34,648 bases of DNA from Bacillota bacterium (GCA_009780135.1 WRAP01000016.1:1-34648); one strand, 5' to 3'; shown: positions 24,397 to 33,596, counted from the stretch's first letter. The notes: generated from the letters alone by a model not told the origin. Translations and numbers: made by a program.

Positions 24397-24468
24397 TTTA
24401 ATGCTCCTCATAGTAAATTTCAGTCTCTTCAGGATTTATAAATTCTATATTAGTGGTTTCGACTTGTT

Positions 24469-24525
24469 GCATAAAAAAACGCACCTCCACTTTTTTAGTT
24501 TTAGTGTTAAGGTGCGTTTTTATGC
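24469..24525 (-). terminator. Long hairpin terminator after valS
   Basis: GCAT (24469-24472) plus CGCACCT (24480-24486) pair with AGGTGCG (24510-24516) plus ATGC (24522-24525); the A- and T-runs between them also pair. CACT/AGTG forms a further short inner stem. On the minus strand the main stem is followed by TTTTTTTATGC. It lies 13 nt past the valS stop and separates it from spoVAC. Confidence 0.85.
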
Positions 24526-24538
24526 GAATGATTTTTTA

Positions 24539-27196
24539 TTATTTATTTACTTCCAATTGCCCGATAGCATCTAGTATTTTATCTCTTAAAGCAGTGTATT
24601 TTTCTATTTTCGCTTGCTCTAACTCCAATAATGCTTTTGGTGCCTTTGCTACAAAGCCTTCATTTTTAAGTTTATTTTCGGCTAATATAAGTTCTTTTTG
24701 AGCATAAACAAATTCTTTTTTTAATCTTTCTAATTCCTCAGCATCGTTTTTAATCGCAGATTTTGGAATAAACATTGTAGCAAAAACATCTACTATTTGA
24801 ATATATTTTTGACTATCTAAACTACTTGTAGTGCTAAAAGCACCTTTAACGGATGCTAATTTACTTATAAAAGGCATAGCTTCTTTTATAAGTTTCTCGC
24901 CGTTAGGATGAGAATAAAACAATACTTCAAAATGATTATTAGGCGGTATTTTTTCATTTGCTCTAAATTGTCTTAACGAATTAACAAGTTTTATTATTAC
25001 TGCTTCATAGTTATTTGTTTCTTTTTTATAAGATTTTATTTTAGCATTATAATTTGCAGTCATAATGCTATTAGTAGTCTTATTAGGTATTTCTTGATAA
25101 ATATATTCCGTGATATACGGCACAAATGGATGGAGCAGAGTTAAAATCTGACGATAGACAAACGCTAATACCGCACGAGTCGCATTTGCTTTTTGAATAT
25201 CTGTGCCATTTATAGTTACTTTGCTACTCTCTATATACCAGTCACAAAATGTATCCCAAGTGAAATCATATAATAAGCTAGCAACTTGACCTGTTTCAAA
25301 TTTATCTAATGCTTTTGATACTTGCTTCTGCACTTCGGCTAATTTTGTTAAAATCCACTTATCTGCTATCGAGAAATGCTTTGAATGTGCTTCTAAAGTA
25401 AAATCAAAATCCTTATCTAAACTCTCTGTTGCCACTAAAACAAACTTGCCTGCGTTGTAAATTTTATTCATAAAATTACGGCAAGAGTCGATTTTTTCGG
25501 ATAAAAACCGTTGGTCAGCACCTGTTGCTATACCCAGTGTTAACGAAAACCTAAAAGCATCAGCACCGTATTTATCTATTATTTCTAGTGGGTCTATACC
25601 GTTTCCGGCGGATTTACTCATTTTTTGGCCCTTTTCGTCCCGCACCAAACCGTGTATTAAAACTGTGCTAAACGGCTTAGCTTTCATAAATTTTAAACCA
25701 CTAAACACCATTCTGGCAACCCAGAAAAATATGATGTCGTAACCCGTAACTAGTACATCACCGGGATAAAATTTTGCTAAATCGGCCGTTTTATTAGGCC
25801 AACCTAATGTACTAAATGGCCAAAGAGCACTAGAAAACCAAGTATCAAGCACATCGGGGTCTTGAATTAAAATACCATTAGAGCATTTTATACATTTTGC
25901 TCCTTCTGTTATTTGTTCCTTACTAACTACAGTAAATCCGCATTTATCACAGATGTAGGCAGGAATTCTATGCCCCCACCATAATTGGCGACTAATACAC
26001 CAGTCCTTAATATTATTTAACCAGTGTAGATAAATTTTCTCGAATCGCTTAGGGCTAAATTTTATATCTCCCTTTTTAACAGCCTCAGTGGCAGGCTTAA
26101 CAAGCTCCGTCATTTTTACAAACCATTGTAAACTAACTCTAGGTTCTACAATCGTTTTACACCTATAGCATACCCCAACATTGTTGTTACGAGTTTCGAT
26201 TTTTTCAAGCAGTCCTAACGAATTCAAATCCTCTACCATTTTTTTGCGAGCAATAAACCTATCTAAACCGCTATAATCCCCTGCTTTTTCGTTCATTTTG
26301 CCTCGATTATCCATAACCTCAATGCGTTCTAAACTATGCCTACTCCCAATCTCAAAATCATTAGGGTCGTGGCTTGGAGTAATTTTAACTGCACCAGTGC
26401 CAAATTTAGCATCTACATAATCGTCTGCTATAATCGGGATTTGACGATTAGTAAGTGGCAGAGCTATCATTTTACCTATAAGACTTTTATAGCGTTTATC
26501 GGTTGGATTTACCGCAACAGCAGTATCGCCAAGTATAGTTTCAGGACGAGTAGTAGCTACCATAATGTATTTATAGGCATCCTCAACAAGTGGATATTTT
26601 ATATACCATAAGCTACCGTCATTTTCTTGATGCTCAACCTCCGCATCGCTAAGTGCCGTTAAACACTCGCTACACCAGCTAATCATTCTCTCGCCACGAT
26701 AAATAAGACCCTTATTATATAAAATCTCAAATGCTTCTAATACTGCCTTAGAGCAGTTTTCGTCCATAGTAAATGCTTTTCTATCCCAATCACAACTGCT
26801 ACCTAGCTGTTGTAGTTGCTCTACAATACGGTTACCGTATTTATCGTTCCATTCAAACGCTTTAACTAAAAAACCTTCCCTACCAAGTTGCTTTTTATCA
26901 ATGCCATTAGCCGTAAGTTCCTCTGTAATCTTAACTTCTGTAGCAATAGATGCGTGGTCGGTACCGGGTAACCAAAGCGTTTCATGACCCATCATTCTTT
27001 TATAACGGGCTAAAATGTCTTGTAGAGTATTATTAAGTGCATGCCCCATATGCAACTGCCCTGTGATATTAGGCGGTGGCATAACCATAGTAAACGACGG
27101 TTTATCGCTTTTATTATATGCGTTAAATAATTTATTTTCTTGCCAAAAGGCATATATATCTTTTTCAAATGTTTTTGGTTCGTATGTTTTATTCAT
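24539..27196 (-). CDS. valS: Valyl-tRNA synthetase
   Basis: Attaches valine to tRNA-Val and edits mischarged threonine. The 885 residues are the usual bacterial length. The class I HIGH motif appears as PPPNITGQLHMGHALN (HMGH at 49-52) and the KMSKS loop as KMSKS at 525-529. Between them lies the CP1 editing domain, with TTRPETILGDTAVAVNP, and the zinc-type Cys pairs CYRCKT, CDKCG and CIKCS. The C-terminal tRNA-binding arm ends in the ValRS coiled coil (about 815-880: DAEELERLKKEFVYAQKEL...). No Shine-Dalgarno is visible before ATG 27196. It follows cutA by 37 nt and ends at a strong terminator. Confidence 0.98.
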   Translation of the reverse strand: MNKTYEPKTFEKDIYAFWQENKLFNAYNKSDKPSFTMVMPPPNITGQLHMGHALNNTLQDILARYKRMMGHETLWLPGTDHASIATEVKITEELTANGIDKKQLGREGFLVKAFEWNDKYGNRIVEQLQQLGSSCDWDRKAFTMDENCSKAVLEAFEILYNKGLIYRGERMISWCSECLTALSDAEVEHQENDGSLWYIKYPLVEDAYKYIMVATTRPETILGDTAVAVNPTDKRYKSLIGKMIALPLTNRQIPIIADDYVDAKFGTGAVKITPSHDPNDFEIGSRHSLERIEVMDNRGKMNEKAGDYSGLDRFIARKKMVEDLNSLGLLEKIETRNNNVGVCYRCKTIVEPRVSLQWFVKMTELVKPATEAVKKGDIKFSPKRFEKIYLHWLNNIKDWCISRQLWWGHRIPAYICDKCGFTVVSKEQITEGAKCIKCSNGILIQDPDVLDTWFSSALWPFSTLGWPNKTADLAKFYPGDVLVTGYDIIFFWVARMVFSGLKFMKAKPFSTVLIHGLVRDEKGQKMSKSAGNGIDPLEIIDKYGADAFRFSLTLGIATGADQRFLSEKIDSCRNFMNKIYNAGKFVLVATESLDKDFDFTLEAHSKHFSIADKWILTKLAEVQKQVSKALDKFETGQVASLLYDFTWDTFCDWYIESSKVTINGTDIQKANATRAVLAFVYRQILTLLHPFVPYITEYIYQEIPNKTTNSIMTANYNAKIKSYKKETNNYEAVIIKLVNSLRQFRANEKIPPNNHFEVLFYSHPNGEKLIKEAMPFISKLASVKGAFSTTSSLDSQKYIQIVDVFATMFIPKSAIKNDAEELERLKKEFVYAQKELILAENKLKNEGFVAKAPKALLELEQAKIEKYTALRDKILDAIGQLEVNK

Positions 27197-27233
27197 TTTA
27201 AATTTAATTATTCGGATAACAAAGATTTACTAT

Positions 27234-27542
27234 TTATAAAGTTTCATCATTTATCCAGCCTATATATTCCTCGCTACCATTTATCTCAGTTGCAATAATT
27301 TGCGGAACATCATATGGGTGATTTTCTTTGATTAGTTTTTCACATTTTTGATAAAGTTCTGCTTGTGTTTTGAGTTTTAAAAGTACTTCTTTCTCATTAT
27401 GCTGTTTACCTTGCCAAAAGTATAGACTACTAATACTATAATACTGCCCACAAGCTACTAATTTGTTGCTAAGTAAAAGTTCTGTTATTTTTTCGGCATC
27501 TTTTTGATTTTTGAATGTTGTTTCGATTTGAATGTATGACAT
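27234..27542 (-). CDS. cutA: CutA1 family divalent-cation tolerance protein
   Basis: A small trimeric protein of the PII-like ferredoxin fold, linked in E. coli to copper tolerance; the true role is unclear. The 102 residues are typical: the start IQIETTFKNQKDAEKITELLLSNKLVACG, a central FWQGKQHNEKEVLLKLKT and the C-terminal HPYDVPQIIATEI...YIGWI are all family marks. It sits 6 nt after era, in line with the operon, and before valS. Confidence 0.93.
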   Translation of the reverse strand: MSYIQIETTFKNQKDAEKITELLLSNKLVACGQYYSISSLYFWQGKQHNEKEVLLKLKTQAELYQKCEKLIKENHPYDVPQIIATEINGSEEYIGWINDETL

Positions 27543-27548
27543 GAATTT

Positions 27549-28475
27549 TTATTTACTATATCCTAAATCATCCATAATGTTTTGGCGGTTTCGCCAGTTT
27601 TCTCTAACCTTTACAAAGAGTTTTAGAAATACTTTTTTGTTTAATAGTTTTTCTATTTCGTTTCTTGCAGAAGTGCCAATTTGCTTTAGCTTTTCGCCAT
27701 CTTTACCTATAACAATAAGTTTATGAGTATCTTTTTCGCACACTATATCCGCCTCAATGCTCGCTAATCCTTTATCATCTACCATAGTTTCTATCACTAC
27801 CGCTATGCCGTGAGGAATTTCTTCTTGTAAAAACAAAAGTGCTTTTTCTCTAATAATTTCCTCTACCATAAATCTAATCGGTCTGTCGGTAATATCATCC
27901 TCCGGATAAAAAAACTCACCGTCGGGAAGTTCGCTTACCAGCATTTCCTTAAACTTATCCATATTTTCTTTGGTTCTGGCAGATAATGGAACAATATGTC
28001 TTATTGCATTGCGAGCATCATTTTTAACGGTTAGCGGCGATAACCTTTCTAAAAGCGGATAAGTTTTTTCAAACCCAGCTAAATCAATTTTATTTACCAC
28101 TACATAAAGAGGACTAGAACGCACTAAAAACTTTTCGATACTAGCGTAAATACTGTCGCTAAGAGGTTTTGTACCATCTAACACAACAACAATAACATCG
28201 GCATCCCTAGCAGCTTGAAGAACCGCACGATTCATATGTTTAGACAATTCTGTTTTATTATCATGCATACCCGGTGTATCTATAAACACCATTTGATAAT
28301 AAATATCGTTTTGTCTTTCTGTTAAAATGCCGACTATTTTATCTCTTGTTGTTTGACTTTTAGGAGTAACTATAGACACCTTTTCGCCAACGAGAGCATT
28401 CATAATGCTAGACTTCCCAACATTTGGCTTGCCTACTATAGATATAAAACCTGATTTTTTTATTGTCTTCTGCAT
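27549..28475 (-). CDS. era: GTPase Era
   Basis: A GTPase that binds the 3' end of 16S rRNA and helps to mature the 30S subunit. The 308 residues have the G domain, with GKPNVGKSS (P-loop, 15-23), TTRDK (switch region), DTPGMH (G3) and NKID (G4), followed by a C-terminal KH domain with IVIGKDGEKLKQIGTSAR as the RNA-binding loop. Length is normal. The gene overlaps the 3' end of ybeY by 16 nt, so translation is coupled. The two products cooperate in rRNA processing in other bacteria. Confidence 0.97.
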   Translation of the reverse strand: MQKTIKKSGFISIVGKPNVGKSSIMNALVGEKVSIVTPKSQTTRDKIVGILTERQNDIYYQMVFIDTPGMHDNKTELSKHMNRAVLQAARDADVIVVVLDGTKPLSDSIYASIEKFLVRSSPLYVVVNKIDLAGFEKTYPLLERLSPLTVKNDARNAIRHIVPLSARTKENMDKFKEMLVSELPDGEFFYPEDDITDRPIRFMVEEIIREKALLFLQEEIPHGIAVVIETMVDDKGLASIEADIVCEKDTHKLIVIGKDGEKLKQIGTSARNEIEKLLNKKVFLKLFVKVRENWRNRQNIMDDLGYSK

Positions 28476-28933
28476 AATATTTTTTCCTCTAATTCTCGCA
28501 TTATTTTTTCTTCTTTTTCTCCTAACTCATGGTCGTATCCTAGTAAGTGTAGTAATCCGTGTACTAATAAATATGAAGTCTCTTCCTCGTCAGTTTGCCC
28601 ATATTCGATTGCTTGCTTCTTAGCTACTTCCTCGCAGATTACAATACTTCCCAAAAAAACAGCTTGATGTTCTTCGCTATAATCTAACGGGAAATTCTCT
28701 TTTATAAAAGCAGGATAGTTTCTAGTGCTAGGTTGCAAAGATAAAAAACCAAAACTAAGTACATCGGTTGGACAATCCTTTTGTCGAGTTGAATTGTTTA
28801 GTTCTTGCATTGAAGCTTTGTCAATAAATTCTAATTCAACTGCTAAAATACCACTAAGATTGAGTGTCAAATAAGTTTGAGTTAGAATTTTTTGATGTTT
28901 TTCATTAAGTTTTTTATCAATTAAAATTAGCAT
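28460..28933 (-). CDS. ybeY: Endoribonuclease YbeY
   Basis: A metal-dependent RNase for 16S rRNA maturation and ribosome quality control. The 157-residue protein has the metal site H125-x3-H129-x5-H135 in HGLLHLLGYDH. STRQKDCPTDVLSFGF and LGSIVICEEVAKKQA are also conserved, and Asp57 (in PTDVLSF) belongs to the family core. GGGAAG lies shortly before ATG 28933. It begins 5 nt after the HD phosphohydrolase stop and overlaps era, as in the usual Bacillota cluster phoH - yqfF - ybeY - era. Confidence 0.96.
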   Translation of the reverse strand: MLILIDKKLNEKHQKILTQTYLTLNLSGILAVELEFIDKASMQELNNSTRQKDCPTDVLSFGFLSLQPSTRNYPAFIKENFPLDYSEEHQAVFLGSIVICEEVAKKQAIEYGQTDEEETSYLLVHGLLHLLGYDHELGEKEEKIMRELEEKILCRRQ

Positions 28934-28938
28934 TTCAC

Positions 28939-30441
28939 TTACTTCCCATCAGGATACTTAATTCGGCTGTGATATAATCCGCCGTAAGCAGCGATAATTG
29001 TGTTTTTGATAGTGGTTAAATCTTTTAGAGAAATTTCGCATTTATCGAATTGTTTTGATTCTATTCTTTCGGATATGATATTGGTAAGAAGCACTTCTAT
29101 CTTTTCACTATTCGGTTTGTCCATAGATCTAATTGCAGCTTCGGCTGCATCACAAATCATAATTATTGCCGCAATTTTGCTTCTAGGAGTAACTCCACGG
29201 TAGCTGTATTCCGTTTTTTCTACAGGGTTATCAGTAAGCATTTTTGCTTTGTCGTAAAAAACAGGAATTAATAATGTACCGTGATGCTGAACAGTTACAT
29301 GGCTAATTTCTCTAGGAATTCTATGTTCGTCACAAAGTGCTAATCCGTCTTCTGTATGTGCTCTTATTATTTCTACACTAACCTCCGGCATTAACTCGTC
29401 GTGCAAATTTTTACTGTCTTGGTTTTCCTTGTAGTATGCAGGGTTTTTTAGCTTGCCCACATCATGATAATATGCTGCAGCTCTAGCCAGATACGGATTC
29501 TCTCCTATAGCAGATGCACACATTTCAGCAAAACTAGCAACCGTTAGTGAATGACTAAATGAACCCGGTGCTTCTAAGCGTAATCTTGTTAGTAGCGGAG
29601 TATTATGGTCAGTTAAATCCACTAATCTCGCATTTGTTAAAAGATTAAATATCCACTCAAGTATTGGTTGTAAAATTAGTGTCATTAAAAGTGGCATAAA
29701 AGCAGCTATTGCACCAAGAGATAAAGCTGCGTATATCGTAATGCTACAAATTACTTCGTTAGGGCAAGCAATCGGAGCTCTATATGTGCCTTGTAATAAT
29801 GCATATATAATTATAAAAGCATATATAATTAAGCATACTGCCAGACCACGAAGCAACTGCTTTAGTCTGCCTGATTTTATATTTACAAAATATGCAGCTA
29901 ATGCTCCGCCTATAACACCTATATTAAAACTAGCAATAATATCTAAAATTCTATAACTAGCGTAACTGCCGGCATAAATATGTTCTATTGTAAAAACAGT
30001 CAAAACTAAAAAGTTGCAAAAAAGATTTGCTGTAAAGGCATCGCTTTTTTTCCTAAATAACGGTGCAGTTACAAATGCCACAAGTGCCGTAGGAACAGCA
30101 AAAATTCCTAACATTTCTATAAATAAAATAACAATAAAACCAAAAGCTATAACCACACCGCCAAGATACAACTCTCTTGGATTAGAAAAAAGTTCTCGGC
30201 GAGTAAACATTAAGTAAATTTGTTGAGCCAAAAGAATAAGTAGTATACTGATAGCCGAAACAATATACATACCAGAAAATCCCGCCATATCTATATAGGG
30301 AGATATAGCAAACTTTATGTATGTTACACCTAAAATAACTACAAAAAGCACTGTGAAGAAAATTAGCGATAGAATTCTGATTCTTTTAATGTTTGGAGCT
30401 TTTTCGTTTAGCTCGTTTTGAATTGTCTTTGGAAGTATCAT
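28939..30441 (-). CDS. yqfF: HD-domain phosphohydrolase, PgpH/YqfF-like, without the extracellular domain
   Basis: Members hydrolyse cyclic di-AMP. The 500 residues have one helix near 22-42, a short outer segment, then a bundle of about seven helices (58-256), followed by a cytoplasmic HD domain with GSFSHSLTVA (His297), the metal pair His326-Asp327 in YYHDVGK, and the trailing EDGLALCDEHRIPREISHVTVQHHG. Typical PgpH has about 700 residues with a 7TMR-HDED domain of about 250 between the first helix and the bundle. Here only about 15 residues are there, so the sensor part is missing. The context (phoH upstream, ybeY downstream) fixes the orthology. No Shine-Dalgarno is clear before ATG 30441. 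Confidence 0.93.
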   Translation of the reverse strand: MILPKTIQNELNEKAPNIKRIRILSLIFFTVLFVVILGVTYIKFAISPYIDMAGFSGMYIVSAISILLILLAQQIYLMFTRRELFSNPRELYLGGVVIAFGFIVILFIEMLGIFAVPTALVAFVTAPLFRKKSDAFTANLFCNFLVLTVFTIEHIYAGSYASYRILDIIASFNIGVIGGALAAYFVNIKSGRLKQLLRGLAVCLIIYAFIIIYALLQGTYRAPIACPNEVICSITIYAALSLGAIAAFMPLLMTLILQPILEWIFNLLTNARLVDLTDHNTPLLTRLRLEAPGSFSHSLTVASFAEMCASAIGENPYLARAAAYYHDVGKLKNPAYYKENQDSKNLHDELMPEVSVEIIRAHTEDGLALCDEHRIPREISHVTVQHHGTLLIPVFYDKAKMLTDNPVEKTEYSYRGVTPRSKIAAIIMICDAAEAAIRSMDKPNSEKIEVLLTNIISERIESKQFDKCEISLKDLTTIKNTIIAAYGGLYHSRIKYPDGK

Positions 30442-30447
30442 TTGTTT

Positions 30448-31425
30448 TTATATGTTATGTGTTAACTTTTCATATTCATCTACTATTCTTGCTACTAATT
30501 CATGCCTCACTACATCTCGTTTTGTTAAATTGCACACAGCTATACCCTCTACATTTTTTAATAGGTCGCTAGCATGTTTTAGCCCGCTTAATACACCCAT
30601 CGGCAAATCCACCTGTGATATATCGCCGTTTACTACAACTCTGCTACCTTCGCCCATACGGGTTAAAAACATCTTCATTTGCATAGTGGTAGTGTTCTGT
30701 GCTTCATCTAAAATAATAAAAGCTCGGTTTAATGTTCGTCCACGCATATAGGCTAGTGGAGCAATTTCAATAACTCCTTTTTCAATAAGCCTTTGATAAT
30801 TTTCTATTCCTAACATTTCACCCAACGCATCAAAAAGAGGTCGCAAATACGGGTCTACTTTTTGTGCCATATCGCCGGGAAGAAATCCTAATTTTTCGCC
30901 AGCCTCTATAGCAGGACGAGTAAGAATGATTTTTTCAACAAGTTTTCTTTTGTACATACTGGACGCTACCGCCACAGCTAAAAAAGTTTTACCGGTACCA
31001 GCTGGACCAACCCCAAATGTAAGGGCATTATTATTTATAGCATTAACATAGTGCATTTGCCCTGCTGTTTTAGCTTTGATTGTTTTACCTCTAGCGGTAA
31101 TTGCTACAGCTTGAGTACTAAGTGGCAATACCTCACTAGCTTGTCCACTATTTAGCATATCAAACACTTGCCGGATTTTAGCACGATTTATAACTTCGCC
31201 TACAGCAATAAGCTCTAACAATTTTTCAATTAATTTTGTTGCTACTTTACACTCATCAATCTCTCCAACTAACACAATCCCCTCTTCATTAATAGTAAAT
31301 CCAACGCTATCATTAAGCGCTTCTATAACAGATAAATTTTCGTCAAGCGAACCAAAAAGCACTTGAGCTACTTCCTTTGTAGTTTTTATTATGTTTGTGT
31401 GTTTCAGTATTTCTCTCCTACCCAC
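30448..31425 (-). CDS. phoH: PhoH family ATPase
   Basis: An ATPase related to the N-terminal half of SF1 helicases, probably acting in RNA metabolism with YbeY. The 325 residues hold Walker A GPAGTGKT (140-147) and Walker B IILDEAQN (Asp240, Glu241). TRPAIEAGEKLGFLPGD and GDISQVDLP are also family marks. The first 100 residues form a KH-like or regulatory N-terminus. The start is GTG at 31425, inside the 3' end of yqfD (8-nt overlap), with AGGAA a few bases upstream; a CTG codon six positions later has a better-placed AGGAGA, but CTG starts are rare. It is in the yqfC-yqfD-phoH group as in Bacillus. Confidence 0.95.
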   Translation of the reverse strand: MGRREILKHTNIIKTTKEVAQVLFGSLDENLSVIEALNDSVGFTINEEGIVLVGEIDECKVATKLIEKLLELIAVGEVINRAKIRQVFDMLNSGQASEVLPLSTQAVAITARGKTIKAKTAGQMHYVNAINNNALTFGVGPAGTGKTFLAVAVASSMYKRKLVEKIILTRPAIEAGEKLGFLPGDMAQKVDPYLRPLFDALGEMLGIENYQRLIEKGVIEIAPLAYMRGRTLNRAFIILDEAQNTTTMQMKMFLTRMGEGSRVVVNGDISQVDLPMGVLSGLKHASDLLKNVEGIAVCNLTKRDVVRHELVARIVDEYEKLTHNI

Positions 31426-32614
31426 TACTTCCTATAAGCAATTCTGCTTGCAGAAAAATGTGTATTAAATATTCATTTTCGGCTGTTTGCTCTAACATAT
31501 GATTAACTGTAAATGGCGAATTACCTACAAAAATTGCATTTTCTGCAATATGATTGTCAATATGATATTGGATTTTTTCTTCCAGCGTTTCTGTTTTTTC
31601 TTGCCACGCTAACTCATAAGACCGAGTTTGAATAGTTCTAAATGGAATAAACCAGTTATTAAAAGTATAGTTTTCAGTAGAGATTCTTTCAATATGCTCC
31701 CAGTTCATAGTTCTATTTAATCTTCTTCTTCCGCCAAACGAAAGTCCAAAAATTGACATTTGTGTAGATTTTACCACCTGCCCCGTTGGCTCTAATGATT
31801 GCCCCGTTAAATTAAAACGAACTGAATTACTAAATGTAGCAACCCCATATATCCTACCGATACTCGGCACTAGCACAGGCAAACCTTGCGAGTCTAATCG
31901 GTGCGGAGCAATAAGTGTTTCGCCCCTAAATACCCTAGAGCCAATGTCAACAAGCGGAGTACCGCTGTTTGCTATAACTCTTGTAACCTCGGCATCAAAA
32001 TTGCTGAATATTCCTGTGCGATTTTCTATCGGGAAAGGCTCGTAATCAAGCGTTTCAATAACCGTTACACTAAGCGTTGTACCACGAACTTCAACTGTAG
32101 TTTCTAGCACTTCATCGAGTGAATTGATAAGAGTTCGTACAGCAAGTAAATCTAAATTATTTCGTCTAGCCCCAACACCAAAACCGTTCTCTGTAAGTAC
32201 ATTTCTAATGTAGGCACTCTCTATTTTTTCGTAGCCGGATATTTCTAACCGCCAAACAAAACCGTATCCGTAAATCGCTAGCGATATAAACACAACTACA
32301 GCCACGCATAACGCCAGTTTTTGCATAAAGAGCTTTGATAAGGTTTTTGGCGAAAAATCCCTATCAATAGTATAATTGTAGCCCAATTTTTCCAAAATAG
32401 CAAGCGTTTTTTTAATCTCTTTGTGTCTTATAACAATGCTCATTTTAGAGGATGATTTTTTATCCAACTCAAAAATCTCCACTCCCGAACTCTTAATTTC
32501 GTTAATAAGACGCAGTTGATTAAATCCCTCTATATTAATTTTCGCTCCATGCCAAAAAATATTGGGAAAACGATTACGAGATGGCTTTTTAGTTTTTTTA
32601 TTTTTTATTTTCAT
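31418..32614 (-). CDS. yqfD: Sporulation protein YqfD
   Basis: A conserved mother-cell sporulation protein related to SpoIVFA/YqfD-type septal proteins. The 398 residues have a cytoplasmic N-terminus with an FWHGAKINIEGFNQLRLINE segment, one membrane helix near 97-117, and a large extracytoplasmic part with GYEKIESAYIRNVLTENGFGVGARRNNLD (POTRA-like) and RNLT/ENY-type conserved blocks near the end. The layout and length match YqfD of Bacillota. It overlaps phoH by 8 nt and follows yqfC after a 123-bp gap. In Bacillus this pair is under sigma-E; I could not place such a promoter with confidence here. Confidence 0.93.
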   Translation of the reverse strand: MKIKNKKTKKPSRNRFPNIFWHGAKINIEGFNQLRLINEIKSSGVEIFELDKKSSSKMSIVIRHKEIKKTLAILEKLGYNYTIDRDFSPKTLSKLFMQKLALCVAVVVFISLAIYGYGFVWRLEISGYEKIESAYIRNVLTENGFGVGARRNNLDLLAVRTLINSLDEVLETTVEVRGTTLSVTVIETLDYEPFPIENRTGIFSNFDAEVTRVIANSGTPLVDIGSRVFRGETLIAPHRLDSQGLPVLVPSIGRIYGVATFSNSVRFNLTGQSLEPTGQVVKSTQMSIFGLSFGGRRRLNRTMNWEHIERISTENYTFNNWFIPFRTIQTRSYELAWQEKTETLEEKIQYHIDNHIAENAIFVGNSPFTVNHMLEQTAENEYLIHIFLQAELLIGSSG

Positions 32615-32623
32615 ACTGCTATA

Positions 32624-32689
32624 TTTTGCTTAATTGCCTTACCGCAGTTATTGAGAACGACCAATTATCAATAATGCAACAAAGCAAAA
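32624..32689. promoter_or_regulatory. Nested inverted repeats between yqfC and yqfD
   Basis: TTTTGCTT (32624-32631) pairs with AAGCAAAA (32682-32689). Between them TTATTGA (32648-32654) pairs with TCAATAA (32668-32674). The structure lies in the 5' leader of yqfD on the minus strand. The stems are AT-rich, so chance is possible; no function is assigned. Confidence 0.25.
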
Positions 32690-32737
32690 AAATATCCAAA
32701 ATTTATAGTTTGTTAGTTGTAATTTGCAGTTAATAAA

Positions 32738-33001
32738 TCACTCCATCACTTCACAAGCATCTACCATTCCCCTAATTATCATTGTTTTTTCTTCTAGCGA
32801 AAAAATACAAAGCTCTTTTCCTATTATCCTAAGCCTTGCTTTTTTTGTGTCTACAACCACCTCTACATCGGACACATTTATAACTTTTTTAATCCCCTCT
32901 AGGTAAACAGCTTCACCGTTATAATTGACTATAGAATAACCGCTTGCTATCCTTGCCCAATCTAATCCTAAAAGATTCCCAATTTCTCTATAAAAACTCA
33001 C
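32738..33001 (-). CDS. yqfC: Sporulation protein YqfC (YabP/YqfC family)
   Basis: A small sporulation protein of the YabP/YqfC family. The core YSIVNYNGEAVYLEGIKKVINVSDVEVVV...ARLRIIGKELCIFSL...IIRGMVDACEV follows the family pattern of two short beta repeats ending in a G-x-I motif. From the chosen start it has 87 residues, close to the usual 90-95. The start is uncertain: GTG at 33001 fits the family length, while a TTG at 33037 lies inside the terminator hairpin of the rpsR operon and is unlikely. It is followed by yqfD, as expected. Confidence 0.88.
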   Translation of the reverse strand: MSFYREIGNLLGLDWARIASGYSIVNYNGEAVYLEGIKKVINVSDVEVVVDTKKARLRIIGKELCIFSLEEKTMIIRGMVDACEVME

Positions 33002-33006
33002 TATAT

Positions 33007-33047
33007 AAAAAACCCCTGTCGTATAATTATATGACAAGGGATCTTTT
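33007..33047. terminator. Terminator of the rpsF-ssb-rpsR operon
   Basis: CCCCTGTC (33013-33020) pairs with GACAAGGG (33033-33040), with one G-U pair, around a 12-nt loop. On the minus strand it is followed by TTTTTTATATAG, and on the plus strand by ATCTTTTTATAG. It ends transcription coming from rpsR and lies directly before the yqfC start. Confidence 0.75.
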
Positions 33048-33162
33048 TATAGAATATTGTTTTTTACAATGTTCAGCATTCAACGCACAATACTCAATGA
33101 AAGACTTATTATCAAATAAATCAGTCATTGTGAGCTGAGCATAGTTTAATTGAAAGTTGCTT

Positions 33163-33459
33163 TTACTCTGCCTTAAACGGCATAAGAGCCATAATTCTAG
33201 CGTTTTTAATGGCAGTTGCTAAAATGCGTTGATGCTTAGCACAATTACCCGAAGTTCTTCTTGGCACGATTTTACCTTTTTCGGTTGTAAATCGGCGAAG
33301 TTTTTGCGTGTCCTTATAGTCAATATATTCTGATTTATCTATACAGAATATACATACCTTGCGTTTAGGGGGGCGTTGAGCATTTTTACGACCTACCATA
33401 CCCTCGCCAGGTTTTTTATTGGGTGCACCTTTAGCACCCCCAGATTTATTTGGTTGCAT
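33163..33459 (-). CDS. rpsR: 30S ribosomal protein S18
   Basis: Small-subunit protein that pairs with S6 on the platform. The 98 residues include a basic N-terminal extension of about 30 residues ([17 protein letters not shown]...) beyond the usual 70-80. The core [63 protein letters not shown] is unmistakable. CxxC and CxxH (VCIFC, NCAKH) make it the zinc-binding C+ type. AAGGA lies about 12 nt before ATG 33459. It is the last gene of rpsF-ssb-rpsR and is separated from ssb by 136 bp holding an inverted repeat. Confidence 0.97.
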   Translation of the reverse strand: MQPNKSGGAKGAPNKKPGEGMVGRKNAQRPPKRKVCIFCIDKSEYIDYKDTQKLRRFTTEKGKIVPRRTSGNCAKHQRILATAIKNARIMALMPFKAE

Positions 33460-33497
33460 ATATTTTTATAAATTCCTTATTTTTTAGTTGTTAGTAA

Positions 33498-33596
33498 GTA
33501 AAATTACAGTGTTACAAATAATGATTTATTTAGTGTTTACTTATAATTAAAAAAACTAATAAGTCCTAATTTGTAATTTGTACATTGTAATTTTAC
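33498..33596. repeat. 22-bp imperfect inverted repeat pair between ssb and rpsR
   Basis: GTAAAATTACAGTGTTACAAAT at 33498-33519 and its near-complement at 33576-33596 (one mismatch, one gap) flank 56 bp of AT-rich DNA. The right arm touches the ssb stop codon. In RNA this would be a large hairpin in the middle of the rpsF operon; as DNA it looks like a tiny insertion with terminal inverted repeats. Direct target duplications are not obvious. Confidence 0.4.

Noticed and set aside
33002-33037. Longer start for YqfC (TTG at 33037)
   Set aside because: The TTG lies in the stem of the rpsR terminator and the added residues are not part of the family core.
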